Origin: Actibacterium sp. MT2.3-13A
Lineage (GTDB): Bacteria; Pseudomonadota; Alphaproteobacteria; Rhodobacterales; Rhodobacteraceae
Direction of reading: 5' to 3'
NCBI RefSeq assembly: GCF_018139985.1
Contig: NZ_JAGSOU010000011.1
Span: 82,215 to 146,214, forward strand
Length of the DNA: 64,000 bases
A model generated the notes under the pieces. It was given only the letters and a program-made list of their open reading frames with translations, had not been told where the DNA came from and did no database searches. The translations under genes and the position numbers were made by a program. The stretch's first letter is position 1, and every line of letters begins with the position of its first letter. Positions 54,476 to 61,909 of this stretch are shown one piece after another.

Positions 54476-54779
54476 CCGCAGGATCTGGTGATTCCGGTCA
54501 TCCGCTGCAATGTAATCCCGTCAGGGACAAGAAAAAACATGTCCACGGCTTCTGTGGATAAACCTGCGGGTAACTATTGGGCACCCGGGAATTTTCCTTG
54601 TTTTAAGGCGCTTTCACCGGATTGATCATTTTTTGGGCACTTTTCCAAGTTATTGATTTTGCTGTATATTTTTCTCAAGACGTGCAAAACACTGAAAACA
54701 CTCAGGAAAAGATGACGGATTTGTAACGGGATCGCAAAAGGTGGAAAAGTCAAGCGGCAAGCGGCCCGATCCGGGCCTT
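54476..54779. other. AT-rich intergenic region with DnaA box
   Basis: 304 bases without a gene between uvrC and the SDR gene. The 120 bases at 54601-54720 contain 44 G or C (37 percent), far below the surrounding two-thirds GC. They hold runs such as ATTTTTTGGG, TATTGATTTTG and TATATTTTTC. A perfect DnaA box and weaker ones are present, and a terminator-like hairpin closes the right end. It includes the uvrC promoter and could be a replication origin or a small-RNA locus; neither is shown. Confidence 0.6.
54553..54561 (-). promoter_or_regulatory. Perfect DnaA box
   Basis: TGTGGATAA is the exact complement of the consensus TTATCCACA. A partial inverted match (TCCAC at 54542-54546) sits just before it, and TTTTCCACC on the minus strand at 54741-54749 matches 7 of 9. 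Confidence 0.5.
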
Positions 54780-54781
54780 TT
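54763..54781 (+). terminator. Hairpin with T-run at the end of the AT-rich gap
   Basis: GGCCCG pairs with CGGGCC around ATC and is followed by TTTT on the plus strand. No plus-strand gene precedes it. On the minus strand it starts 3 bases after the SDR stop, but lacks a T-run there. Confidence 0.5.
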
Positions 54782-55562
54782 ACTCCACGCCCAGAACGTC
54801 CGGCGTTTCCCACGCGAGATGCTGGCCGCCATCCACGCAGAGCAGCTGGCCGGTCACCGCAACCGCGTTCAGGAAATAGTCCAGCGCGCCGCAGATGTCG
54901 CGCTCGTCGGCGCCGCGGGTCAGGATCGTCGCCTGTCGCTGGCGGGTGAAATGTTCTTCCGACTGGCGCTCGCCGCGCAGGGTCGGGCCGGGGCCGATCG
55001 CATTCACCCGCACCTGCGGCGCCAGCGCCTGCGCCGCGGTCTTGGTCAGGGCCCACAGCCCCATCTTGGAGATGGTGTAGGTCATGAACTCGGGCGTCAG
55101 CTTGCGCACGCGCTGGTCAATCATGTTGATTACCAGGGCGCTGGCCAGCGGCTCTCCGCGGGCGTCCACGGTTTCCGGCGGCACCTGCTCGGCAAAGCGC
55201 TGGGTCAGCACGAAAGGCGCGCGCAGGTTCGATTCCATGTGCCGGTCCCAGCTTTCGCGGCTGGCGGTCTGGATGTTGTCGTATTCGAAGATCGAGGCGT
55301 TGTTGACCAGCACCGTCAGCGGCCCGCCCAGTTCCTCCGCGGCGCGCTCGACCAGCGCCTCGGTCTCGTGCTCGTTCAGCAGGTCGGCCCGCAGCGCGCA
55401 GGCGCGCCGGCCCAGCGCGTGGATCTCGTCCACCGCCGCCTGGGCGTCCGCCTGCGAATTGGCGTAATGCACCGCCACGTCGAGGCCCCGCCGCGCCAGG
55501 TGAAGCGCCATCGCACGGCCCAGCCGCTTGCCCGCCCCGGTCACCAGTGCCCTGCCCTGCAT
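54780..55562 (-). CDS. Short-chain dehydrogenase, pteridine-reductase-like
   Basis: 260 residues, classical SDR. The N-terminal site TGAGKRLGRA fits TGxxxRxG, the signature of pteridine reductases such as FolM and PTR1, which reduce dihydrofolate or dihydromonapterin with NADPH. VNNASIFEYD and YTISKMGLWALTK supply the Tyr-Lys pair. Function is therefore suggested but not certain. Last gene of the S49, zinc-ribbon, antiporter, SDR set, 13 bases after the antiporter. Confidence 0.8.
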   Translation of the reverse strand: MQGRALVTGAGKRLGRAMALHLARRGLDVAVHYANSQADAQAAVDEIHALGRRACALRADLLNEHETEALVERAAEELGGPLTVLVNNASIFEYDNIQTASRESWDRHMESNLRAPFVLTQRFAEQVPPETVDARGEPLASALVINMIDQRVRKLTPEFMTYTISKMGLWALTKTAAQALAPQVRVNAIGPGPTLRGERQSEEHFTRQRQATILTRGADERDICGALDYFLNAVAVTGQLLCVDGGQHLAWETPDVLGVE

Positions 55563-55575
55563 GCCCCCGCCTCCG

Positions 55576-56550
55576 TCAGATCAACACGGCCACAACATAG
55601 GCGACGTAAAGCCCGGTCAAGACAATGCCCCAGCCCTTGGCCATGTTCCAGCCGCGGAACACGAAGGGCAGCAGGATCAGCGCCGAGGCCAGCATCACCC
55701 ACAGATCGAAGCGCAGCATCTCCACCGGCACCGCCAGGTCGCCCACCAGGCTGGCCAGGCCGATGATCGCCAGCAGGTTGAAGATGTTCGACCCGATCAC
55801 GTTGCCCAGCGCCACATCGGCCTGCCGGCGCAGCGCCGCCATCACCGTCGTCGCCAACTCGGGCAGCGAGGTGCCCAGCGCGACCAGCGTCAGCCCGATC
55901 ACGGTGTCGCTGACGCCCAGTTCGCGGGCGATGTTCTCGGAATGCTCGATCAGCAGGTCGGCGCCCAGCGGCAGGCCCGCGAGGCCCAGCGCCAGGAACA
56001 GGGTGATCTTCCACCACGGCAGGTTGGGATCGGCGCCTTCCACCTCTTCCTCCACCTCTGCCGGATCGGCCACGGCGGCCGCGCTCAGCGTCTCGCGCCG
56101 GTGGCTGCGCGCGGCGTGAAACATGTCCCACAGCACCAGCGACAGCGCCGCCAGCAAAACCAGCCCGTGCACCCAGGTGATCGGGCCGAGAAAGGCCACC
56201 GCGGCGAACAGCGCCGAGGCCGCGAGCATGAACAGATAGGTCCGCCGCGTGTCGCATTCCCCGGTCGACAGGCCCGAGATGATCGCGGGCAGGCCCAACA
56301 CGAGCAGCACGTTGGCGATGTTCGAGCCCACCACGTTGCCCAGCGCGATGCCCGGCGCGTTCTCCAGCGTCGCCTGGATCGAGATCAGCAACTCCGGCGC
56401 CGAGGTGCCGAAGGCCACGATGGTCAGGCTGACGATCAGCGCGGGCACGCCCAGCCGCAGGCTGAGGTTCACCGCGCCCTTGACCAGGGAATCCCCCGCC
56501 AGCAGCAGAATAGCCAGACCCAGAAGGGCGAAGAGCAGGTCCAAGGCCAT
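55576..56550 (-). CDS. Calcium/sodium antiporter (YrbG family)
   Basis: 324 residues, about ten membrane helices in two Na_Ca_ex repeats. The paired signatures are TIVAFGTSAPELLISI near residue 45 and TLVALGTSLPELATTVMAA near residue 205, each followed by GNVVGSNIANVL and GNVIGSNIFNLL. These residues form the ion sites of K-independent cation exchangers. The acidic loop between halves (AEVEEEVEGADPN) may be regulatory. The start is 8 bases after the stop of the small zinc-ribbon gene. Confidence 0.9.
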   Translation of the reverse strand: MALDLLFALLGLAILLLAGDSLVKGAVNLSLRLGVPALIVSLTIVAFGTSAPELLISIQATLENAPGIALGNVVGSNIANVLLVLGLPAIISGLSTGECDTRRTYLFMLAASALFAAVAFLGPITWVHGLVLLAALSLVLWDMFHAARSHRRETLSAAAVADPAEVEEEVEGADPNLPWWKITLFLALGLAGLPLGADLLIEHSENIARELGVSDTVIGLTLVALGTSLPELATTVMAALRRQADVALGNVIGSNIFNLLAIIGLASLVGDLAVPVEMLRFDLWVMLASALILLPFVFRGWNMAKGWGIVLTGLYVAYVVAVLI

Positions 56551-56558
56551 TTGCGGAA

Positions 56559-56735
56559 TTACCCTTTTTCCTTGCCGCAGGGGCAGGGCCCCTTGCCGAG
56601 TTGATAGCGCCCGCAGCGCGGGCATTTCGCGGGCCGGTTCAGCGACAGCCGCCGGCCGCCCGGCAGCCGCAGCTTGCCGAACATCGCCAGCACGCCCATG
56701 CCGACCAGAAACAGCGTGATGATCTTGAACAGCAT
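56559..56735 (-). CDS. Small membrane protein with C-terminal zinc ribbon
   Basis: 58 residues: an N-terminal helix MLFKIITLFLVGMGVLAMFG, a basic stretch, then CPRCGRYQLGKGPCPCGKEK, a compact four-cysteine ribbon. Its ATG follows the S49 stop codon directly, so it must be translated by reinitiation or coupling. Not a named family to me; its strict linkage suggests it works with the peptidase or antiporter. Confidence 0.7.
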   Translation of the reverse strand: MLFKIITLFLVGMGVLAMFGKLRLPGGRRLSLNRPAKCPRCGRYQLGKGPCPCGKEKG

Positions 56736-57539
56736 CTAGAGCCCGAACCGCGCCCACAGGGCGCGCTCCTCCAGTTCGCCGGCCAGCCCGCCCAGGACCT
56801 GCGCGCCGAAACGCTGCCAGACCGACCGGCGCGGGCCATAGTCGCGGAATTTCACCTTGTCGCCGAAACGTTCCTTCATCACCGGCACCAGGTGGCCGAC
56901 GCCGTCGGCCAGGCCCAGCTCCACCGCCTGACCGCCGACCCAGACATCGCCGGCGAACAGATCGGCCCCGCCGTGCAGCTTGCCCGCGCGCCGGGCCTTC
57001 ACCCGGTCGATGAAGGATTGGTGGATCGCCTCCTGCAGGCTCTTCAGCCTGGCCACGTCCTCGGGCTTTTCCGGCTGGAACGGGTCGAGCAGGCTTTTCG
57101 ACCGCCCCGCGGTGTAGAGCCGGCGCTCCACCCCGTGGCGCGCGATGAAATCATGGAAGCCGAACCCGGCCGAGACCACCCCGATCGAACCGACGATCGA
57201 ATTGTCATCGACCCAGATCTCATCCGCCGCGCAGGCGATGTAATAACCGCCCGAGGCCGCCACATCCTCGACGAAGGCATATACCGGAACGCCCTTCTCC
57301 GCGGCCAGCCGCCGGATGCGGGTGAAGATCATCGAGGATTGCGCCGGCGAACCGCCGGGCGAATTCAGCGCCAGCGCCACCGCCGCGGGCTTTCCGCGGC
57401 TGAATGCCTTTTCGATCAGCGGGGCCAGGCCGGCGTCGTTCAGCACCACCCGGCCGCGCGCATCCGCCGCGATCATGCCGTTCAGGCGCAGCACGGCGAC
57501 CAGCGGCTCTGGCGTCAGAAAGGGGATCCAGCGTTTCAT
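56736..57539 (-). CDS. S49 family signal-peptide-peptidase-like serine protease
   Basis: 267 residues, a short SppA-type (SohB-like) protease without an obvious N-terminal membrane helix. The catalytic serine is in VAASGGYYIAC near residue 104 and the general-base lysine in YTAGRSKSLLDPF near residue 155; VALALNSPGGSPAQ binds substrate. It degrades peptides at the membrane. First gene of a four-gene operon. Confidence 0.88.
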   Translation of the reverse strand: MKRWIPFLTPEPLVAVLRLNGMIAADARGRVVLNDAGLAPLIEKAFSRGKPAAVALALNSPGGSPAQSSMIFTRIRRLAAEKGVPVYAFVEDVAASGGYYIACAADEIWVDDNSIVGSIGVVSAGFGFHDFIARHGVERRLYTAGRSKSLLDPFQPEKPEDVARLKSLQEAIHQSFIDRVKARRAGKLHGGADLFAGDVWVGGQAVELGLADGVGHLVPVMKERFGDKVKFRDYGPRRSVWQRFGAQVLGGLAGELEERALWARFGL

Positions 57540-57638
57540 CCCATGGCATTTAGAGGCTCACCCCCCCGGGAACAAGGCGGGCGCTGCAATCGAGGTGCAG
57601 TGTTGCGGCGCGGCCCCGGACGGGCACGCGCCGCGGGT

Positions 57639-58034
57639 TCACTCGCCCGGCCCGCCGGGCGCGGCGCAACTGATCTCGTTCCCGTCCCAGCGCAGCACCA
57701 GCCGCGCCGCGTAGCCGCGCGGGTCGGGGCCCAGCGTGACCTGGCCCAGCACCGCCGTTTCGCCCGCGCGCAGGCTGAAATCGCCGCCCTGTCGGATCGC
57801 CGTGCTGCCCGAGGCGCCGTTCCGGGTGACTTCGAGGCTATAGAGCCCCTCCGCCCCCTGCGCCCCGGCCATGGCGCGCGCCTCCAGCGTGACGCCCTGC
57901 GCGCCGGTCCCGGTCGCGATCCTGCAACTCAGCGGCGCCGCGTCGCGGCCGGCGCCGGGCGGGCTCATCGCGCCGGTCAGCGCCAGCGCGATGAGCGCCG
58001 GGCCCCATGCGGAGCGGGGGAATGGACATGACAT
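57639..58034 (-). CDS. csgH: Curli assembly inhibitor CsgH (CsgC/CsgH family)
   Basis: 131 residues. A signal peptide (WGPALIALALTGAMSPPGAG) is followed by one immunoglobulin-like domain with Cys in PLSCRIATGTGAQ and a second Cys in ISCAAPG. LYSLEVTRNGASGSTAIRQGG is typical of the alphaproteobacterial CsgH that keeps curli subunits from forming amyloid in the periplasm. The start was set at 58034 because the frame there gives a signal peptide and AAGGAG lies upstream. It follows the curlin by 62 bases. Confidence 0.75.
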   Translation of the reverse strand: MSCPFPRSAWGPALIALALTGAMSPPGAGRDAAPLSCRIATGTGAQGVTLEARAMAGAQGAEGLYSLEVTRNGASGSTAIRQGGDFSLRAGETAVLGQVTLGPDPRGYAARLVLRWDGNEISCAAPGGPGE

Positions 58035-58096
58035 CTCCGGTCTCCTTCCGTCGGCTTCGGCCGCGCGGCGGGCGCCGCCGCGCGGCTTGGGATGGC

Positions 58097-58540
58097 TCAG
58101 TTCTGGATCACGACGATGACGTTGCCGCGGCCGCGCTGGGTGATCGTGGTGCTGTCGCCCTGCCCGGCCTGGATCACCGCGGCGGCGTTGTTGCGGCCAG
58201 ACTGACGGATCCGGGCCGACTGGCCCTCGCCGAACTGCGCGATGCCCGCGATGTTGCCATAACCCTTCTGACGGGTGAAGCCGGAGTGACGCTCGCCGGA
58301 CTGGCCCACCACCGCGCGGTTGCGGTTGCCATCCTGGGTCAGCATCGCCAGGTGGTCTTCGCCGCGCTGGTAGACCGTGGCGCGGTGGTTCGCGCCGTCC
58401 TGCTCGACGCCGATGCTGTTGCGCGCACCCAGCTGCGTCACGGTGAGAAAGCTGTTCTCGGCCGCGGCGGGGCCGGCGGCCAGGGCGGCGGCCAGCAGGG
58501 CGGACAGGGCGGCGGTCTTCAGGGGGAATGCGATGGTCAT
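58097..58540 (-). CDS. Curlin repeat protein (CsgA/CsgB-like amyloid subunit)
   Basis: 147 residues. A signal peptide ends near PAAAENSF. The rest is ten consecutive 11-residue repeats of the type QxGxxN, from QLGARNSIGVE to QRGRGNVIVVI, with Asn replaced by His, Gln or Asp in several units, ending in a last Gln. Each repeat would form one layer of a beta-solenoid amyloid. Curlin repeats are usually about 22 residues in pairs of strands, and this fits half-repeats. Secretion genes csgG, csgE and csgF are not in the window. Confidence 0.85.
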   Translation of the reverse strand: MTIAFPLKTAALSALLAAALAAGPAAAENSFLTVTQLGARNSIGVEQDGANHRATVYQRGEDHLAMLTQDGNRNRAVVGQSGERHSGFTRQKGYGNIAGIAQFGEGQSARIRQSGRNNAAAVIQAGQGDSTTITQRGRGNVIVVIQN

Positions 58541-58667
58541 GGTCGTGTCTCTTTCCTGTGCTCGGTTGCGTATGCGTTTCGCGTTGCACCGGCCGCGCCC
58601 TCACCCGGCGCGGTGCCGATGAGCCCAGCAGGACCCACCCAGCACCTGACAGGCAATAGCGGCCCGG

Positions 58668-58714
58668 GGCTATGCGATGACAGCCCGTCCCGCACCCGCG
58701 GCTATCCGATAACA
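58668..58714. repeat. Two 15-base direct repeats upstream of curlin
   Basis: GGCTATGCGATGACA at 58668-58682 and GGCTATCCGATAACA at 58700-58714 match at 13 of 15 positions, with starts 32 bases apart, about three helix turns. They lie 128-174 bases before the curlin start. Direct repeats at that spacing suit binding of two regulator dimers on one face. Confidence 0.5.
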
Positions 58715-58726
58715 ATCGGCTTTTTT
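58706..58726 (+). terminator. Small hairpin with T-run between curlin and trhO
   Basis: CCGAT pairs with ATCGG around AACA and is followed by C and six T on the plus strand. No plus-strand gene ends here, so its role is unclear; it overlaps one of the direct repeats. Confidence 0.35.
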
Positions 58727-58753
58727 CTCATGAAAACAGTTGGATGACCGGCG

Positions 58754-59656
58754 TCAGCCGGCCATGTGCCGCGCGCCGCGCCCCTCGGAAAGTTCGATCT
58801 GACGCTGGCGTTCGCGGAACCGCGCGCGGTCGGATTCGCTGTATTCCTCCACGCATTGGTGGCAGCGCACGCCGTCCTCGAACTCGGGGCGGGCCTTGTC
58901 CTCGGGGCGGATCGGACGGCGGCAGGCGCGGCACAGCTCATGCGGCCCCTCGACCAGCCCGTGCCCGACCGAGACCCGCTCGTCGAAGACGAAGCATTCG
59001 CCGCGCCACAGGCTTTCGCCCTCGGGCACCTCTTCGAGATATTTCAGGATGCCGCCCTTGAGGTGGAAAACATCCTCCACCCCCTGCCCCAGCAGGTAGT
59101 TGGTCGATTTCTCGCAGCGGATTCCACCGGTGCAGAACATCGCCACCCGCTTGTTGTGGAAGCGGTGCTTGTTCTCCTCCCACCAGGCGGGGAACTCGCG
59201 GAATGTGCGCGTTTCCGGGTCGATCGCGCCCTCAAAGGTGCCGATCGCGATCTCGTAGTCGTTGCGGGTGTCGATCACCACCACGTCCTCGGCCGAGATC
59301 AGCTCGTTCCACTCCGCGGGCTCGACATAATGTCCCACCCGTGCCAGCGGATCGACATCGGGCTGGCCCATGGTCACGATCTCGCGCTTCAGTTTCACCT
59401 TCATCCGGGCAAAGGGCATCTCGGAGGCCGTGCTCTCCTTCCACTCCAGCCCGTCACAGCCGGGCAGTGCGCGGATATGCGCCAGCACCGCGTCGAGCCC
59501 CGCGCGGGGGCCTGCGATGGTGCCGTTGATCCCCTCGCGCGCCAGCAGCAGAGAGCCGCGGATGCCCTGCGCGACGCACAGCTCCAGCAACGGCCCGCGC
59601 AGCGCGGCGGGGTCGGAAAATCGGGTAAAATGATATAGAGCAATGACGGTGATCAT
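58754..59656 (-). CDS. trhO: tRNA uridine(34) hydroxylase TrhO (YceA)
   Basis: 300 residues. TrhO hydroxylates U34 of certain tRNAs with oxygen to give 5-hydroxyuridine. The N-terminal domain has [19 protein letters not shown]; the rhodanese domain has [17 protein letters not shown] and the active-site loop [17 protein letters not shown] near residue 185. The C-terminal zinc-like cluster CRACRRPI and CHQCVEEY is typical of the family. Good length match. It diverges from pncA with about 100 bases between starts. Confidence 0.92.
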   Translation of the reverse strand: MITVIALYHFTRFSDPAALRGPLLELCVAQGIRGSLLLAREGINGTIAGPRAGLDAVLAHIRALPGCDGLEWKESTASEMPFARMKVKLKREIVTMGQPDVDPLARVGHYVEPAEWNELISAEDVVVIDTRNDYEIAIGTFEGAIDPETRTFREFPAWWEENKHRFHNKRVAMFCTGGIRCEKSTNYLLGQGVEDVFHLKGGILKYLEEVPEGESLWRGECFVFDERVSVGHGLVEGPHELCRACRRPIRPEDKARPEFEDGVRCHQCVEEYSESDRARFRERQRQIELSEGRGARHMAG

Positions 59657-59757
59657 GGCGCGCTACATAAGGGGTGGCGGGGCGGCGCTGCAAGAGGCGT
59701 GAGGCCGCAGCCCCCGTGCCCCGCCCGGCGAGGACCGAACCGCAGGAGGAACCCGAG

Positions 59758-60366
59758 ATGCGACCCGAGACCGAAGCCCTGATCGTCGTCGACGTGCAAA
59801 ACGACTTCTGCCCGGGCGGGGCGCTGGCCGTGCCCGGCGGCGACGAGGTCGTGCCCGAGATCAACGCGCTGCTCGACGACTTCGCCCTGCGCGTCTTCAC
59901 CCAGGACTGGCACCCGGCCGATCACTCCTCCTTCGCCTCGAACCACCCCGGCCACAAGCCGTTCGAGGTGATCGAAATGCCCTATGGCGGCCAGGTGCTC
60001 TGGCCCGACCATTGCGTGCAGGACACGAGGGGGGCCGCGTTCCACCCCGATCTCGACACCTCAAAGGCCGATCATGTGCTGCGCAAGGGCTTCCGCCCCG
60101 GGATCGACAGCTACTCCGCCTTTTTCGAGAACGACCGCGAGACCGAGACCGGACTGGACGACTACCTGCGCGAGCGCGGCATCACCGCGGTCACCATCGT
60201 CGGGCTCGCCACCGATTTCTGCGTGCAATACACCGCCCTCGATGCCGTGCACCTGGGCTACAAGGTGACGGTGCTCGAACATGCGTGCCGCGGCATCGAC
60301 CTCGACGGCTCGCTCGAGGATGCGCGGCTGTCGATGCTCGACGCCGGCGTGGTGCTGGAGCGGTAA
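59758..60366 (+). CDS. pncA: Nicotinamidase
   Basis: 202 residues. PncA deamidates nicotinamide to nicotinate in NAD salvage. The triad is Asp in IVVDVQNDFCPGGAL, Lys in VLRKGFRPG and Cys in VGLATDFCVQYTAL; the metal site is DWHPADHSSF. AGGAGG is 7 bases before the ATG. It precedes pncB, the next enzyme of the route, by 166 bases. Confidence 0.95.
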   Translation: MRPETEALIVVDVQNDFCPGGALAVPGGDEVVPEINALLDDFALRVFTQDWHPADHSSFASNHPGHKPFEVIEMPYGGQVLWPDHCVQDTRGAAFHPDLDTSKADHVLRKGFRPGIDSYSAFFENDRETETGLDDYLRERGITAVTIVGLATDFCVQYTALDAVHLGYKVTVLEHACRGIDLDGSLEDARLSMLDAGVVLER

Positions 60367-60532
60367 GGGCGCGCCCGCGGGCCTCCCGCGCAGACCGGCA
60401 GCAGAATGCACTGAGGGCAGCGCCCGACCCGAGGGGCGCCGGCGGGGCGGAACCGATGATCAAGGCCCCTCCCCCCTTGCCCACCCCCGCCCTCCTTTGC
60501 TCTAACCGACAGGCGCAACCCCGGAGCCCGCC

Positions 60533-61825
60533 ATGGCCGACATCGCCACCCGCGTCTACAATCACCACTGGAAGATCGACCCGATCGTCCGGTCGCTGAT
60601 CGACACTGATTTCTACAAGCTGCTGATGTGCCAGTCGGTGTTCCGCAACCGGCCCGACACCGATGTCACCTTCTCGCTGATCAACCGCACCAGGGCGATC
60701 CGCCTCGCCGATCTCATCGACGAGGGCGAGCTGCGCGAACAGCTCGACCATATCCGCAGCCTGCGCCTGTCACGCGGCGAAAGCACCTGGCTGCGGGGCA
60801 ACATGTTCTACGGCCAGCGCCAGATGTTCCGCCCCGATTTCGTGGAATGGTTCGAGAACCTGCAACTGCCGCCCTACCACCTGGAAAAACGCGACGGCCA
60901 GTACGAGCTGACCTTCGAGGGCAAATGGCCCGAAGTCATGCTGTGGGAAATCCCCGCGCTTTCGGTGCTGATGGAATTGCGCGGCCGCGCCGTGCTCCAG
61001 CACATGGGCAAGTTCGAACTGCAGGTCCTCTACGCCCGCGCCATGACCAAGCTGTGGGAAAAGATCGAGCGCCTGCGCCCGCTGGAAAACCTCCGCCTCG
61101 CCGATTTCGGCACCCGCCGCCGCCATTCCTTCCTCTGGCAGGACTGGTGCGTGCAGGCGATGATCGAGGGGCTGGGTGACAAGTTCGCCGGCACCTCCAA
61201 CTGCCTGATCGCCATGCGCCGCGAGGTCGAGGCGATCGGCACCAACGCGCATGAACTTCCCATGATCCACGCGGCGCTGGCCGACAGCGACGAGGAACTC
61301 GCCCAGGCGCCCTACGAGGTGCTTGCCGACTGGCAGGAGGAGCATTCGGGCAACCTGCGCATCATCCTGCCCGACACCTACGGCGCCGAGGGCTTCCTGA
61401 AGAACGCCCCGGACTGGCTGGCGGGCTGGACCGGCATCCGCATCGATTCCGGCGACCCGGCCGAGGGGGCGGAGATGGCCATCCGCTGGTGGCAGGAGCG
61501 CGGCGAGGACCCGCGCGAGAAGCTGGTGATCTTCTCCGACAGTCTCGACGCCGAAAAGATCGTGGAGTTGCACCGGCAATTCGCCGGCCGGGTGAAGGTG
61601 AGCTTCGGCTGGGGCACGCTCTTGACCAACGACTTCCGCGGGCTGACCCCGGACGACGCGCTGGCGCCGTTCTCGCTGGTCTGCAAGGCGGTCTCGGCCA
61701 ACGGCCGGCCCACGGTGAAGCTGTCGGACAACCCCAACAAGGCGATCGGCCCGGCCGCGGAGGTGGAACGCTACAAGCGGGTGTTCGGGGTTGGGGAACA
61801 GGTGGCGAGGGAGGTGGTGGTTTAA
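60533..61825 (+). CDS. pncB: Nicotinate phosphoribosyltransferase
   Basis: 430 residues. PncB turns nicotinate and PRPP into nicotinate mononucleotide, directly after PncA. Typical motifs are SLIDTDFYKLLMCQSVFRN at the start, ADFGTRRRHSFLWQDW, GTSNCLIAMRR, and IRIDSGDPAEGAEMAIRWWQ; the end has KLSDNPNKAIGP. A weak TTGCCC / CTCTAA promoter lies in the gap, so it may also be transcribed on its own. Confidence 0.95.
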   Translation: MADIATRVYNHHWKIDPIVRSLIDTDFYKLLMCQSVFRNRPDTDVTFSLINRTRAIRLADLIDEGELREQLDHIRSLRLSRGESTWLRGNMFYGQRQMFRPDFVEWFENLQLPPYHLEKRDGQYELTFEGKWPEVMLWEIPALSVLMELRGRAVLQHMGKFELQVLYARAMTKLWEKIERLRPLENLRLADFGTRRRHSFLWQDWCVQAMIEGLGDKFAGTSNCLIAMRREVEAIGTNAHELPMIHAALADSDEELAQAPYEVLADWQEEHSGNLRIILPDTYGAEGFLKNAPDWLAGWTGIRIDSGDPAEGAEMAIRWWQERGEDPREKLVIFSDSLDAEKIVELHRQFAGRVKVSFGWGTLLTNDFRGLTPDDALAPFSLVCKAVSANGRPTVKLSDNPNKAIGPAAEVERYKRVFGVGEQVAREVVV

Positions 61826-61854
61826 GAGGGGCACCGCTGGACTATACGGAGATA

Positions 61855-61884
61855 TTGCCAGTTATAATGCGAATGAGATATAAG
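61855..61884 (+). promoter_or_regulatory. Consensus-like promoter of the AAA ATPase gene
   Basis: TTGCCA and TATAAG are 18 bases apart, and a perfect TATAAT occurs at 61863-61868. The 84-base leader is AT-rich, unlike other leaders in the window. Confidence 0.5.
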
Positions 61885-61909
61885 TGGGTAAATCTTGCTA
61901 GGATGCAAC

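Noticed and set aside
52124..54625. A plus-strand open frame of 833 codons over uvrC and pgsA
   Set aside because: Antisense shadow of two certain genes. Its last part runs through the AT-rich gap, which has no coding character.
57583..57612. TGC-rich sequence upstream of the S49 gene as a PhaR site
   Set aside because: It lacks the shared TGCAGCATTTC core and sits beside genes with no connection to polyhydroxyalkanoate.
58097..58540. Curlin repeats considered as a CRISPR-like or tandem DNA repeat
   Set aside because: The repeat is at protein level only; the DNA units differ too much in sequence for a tandem DNA array.
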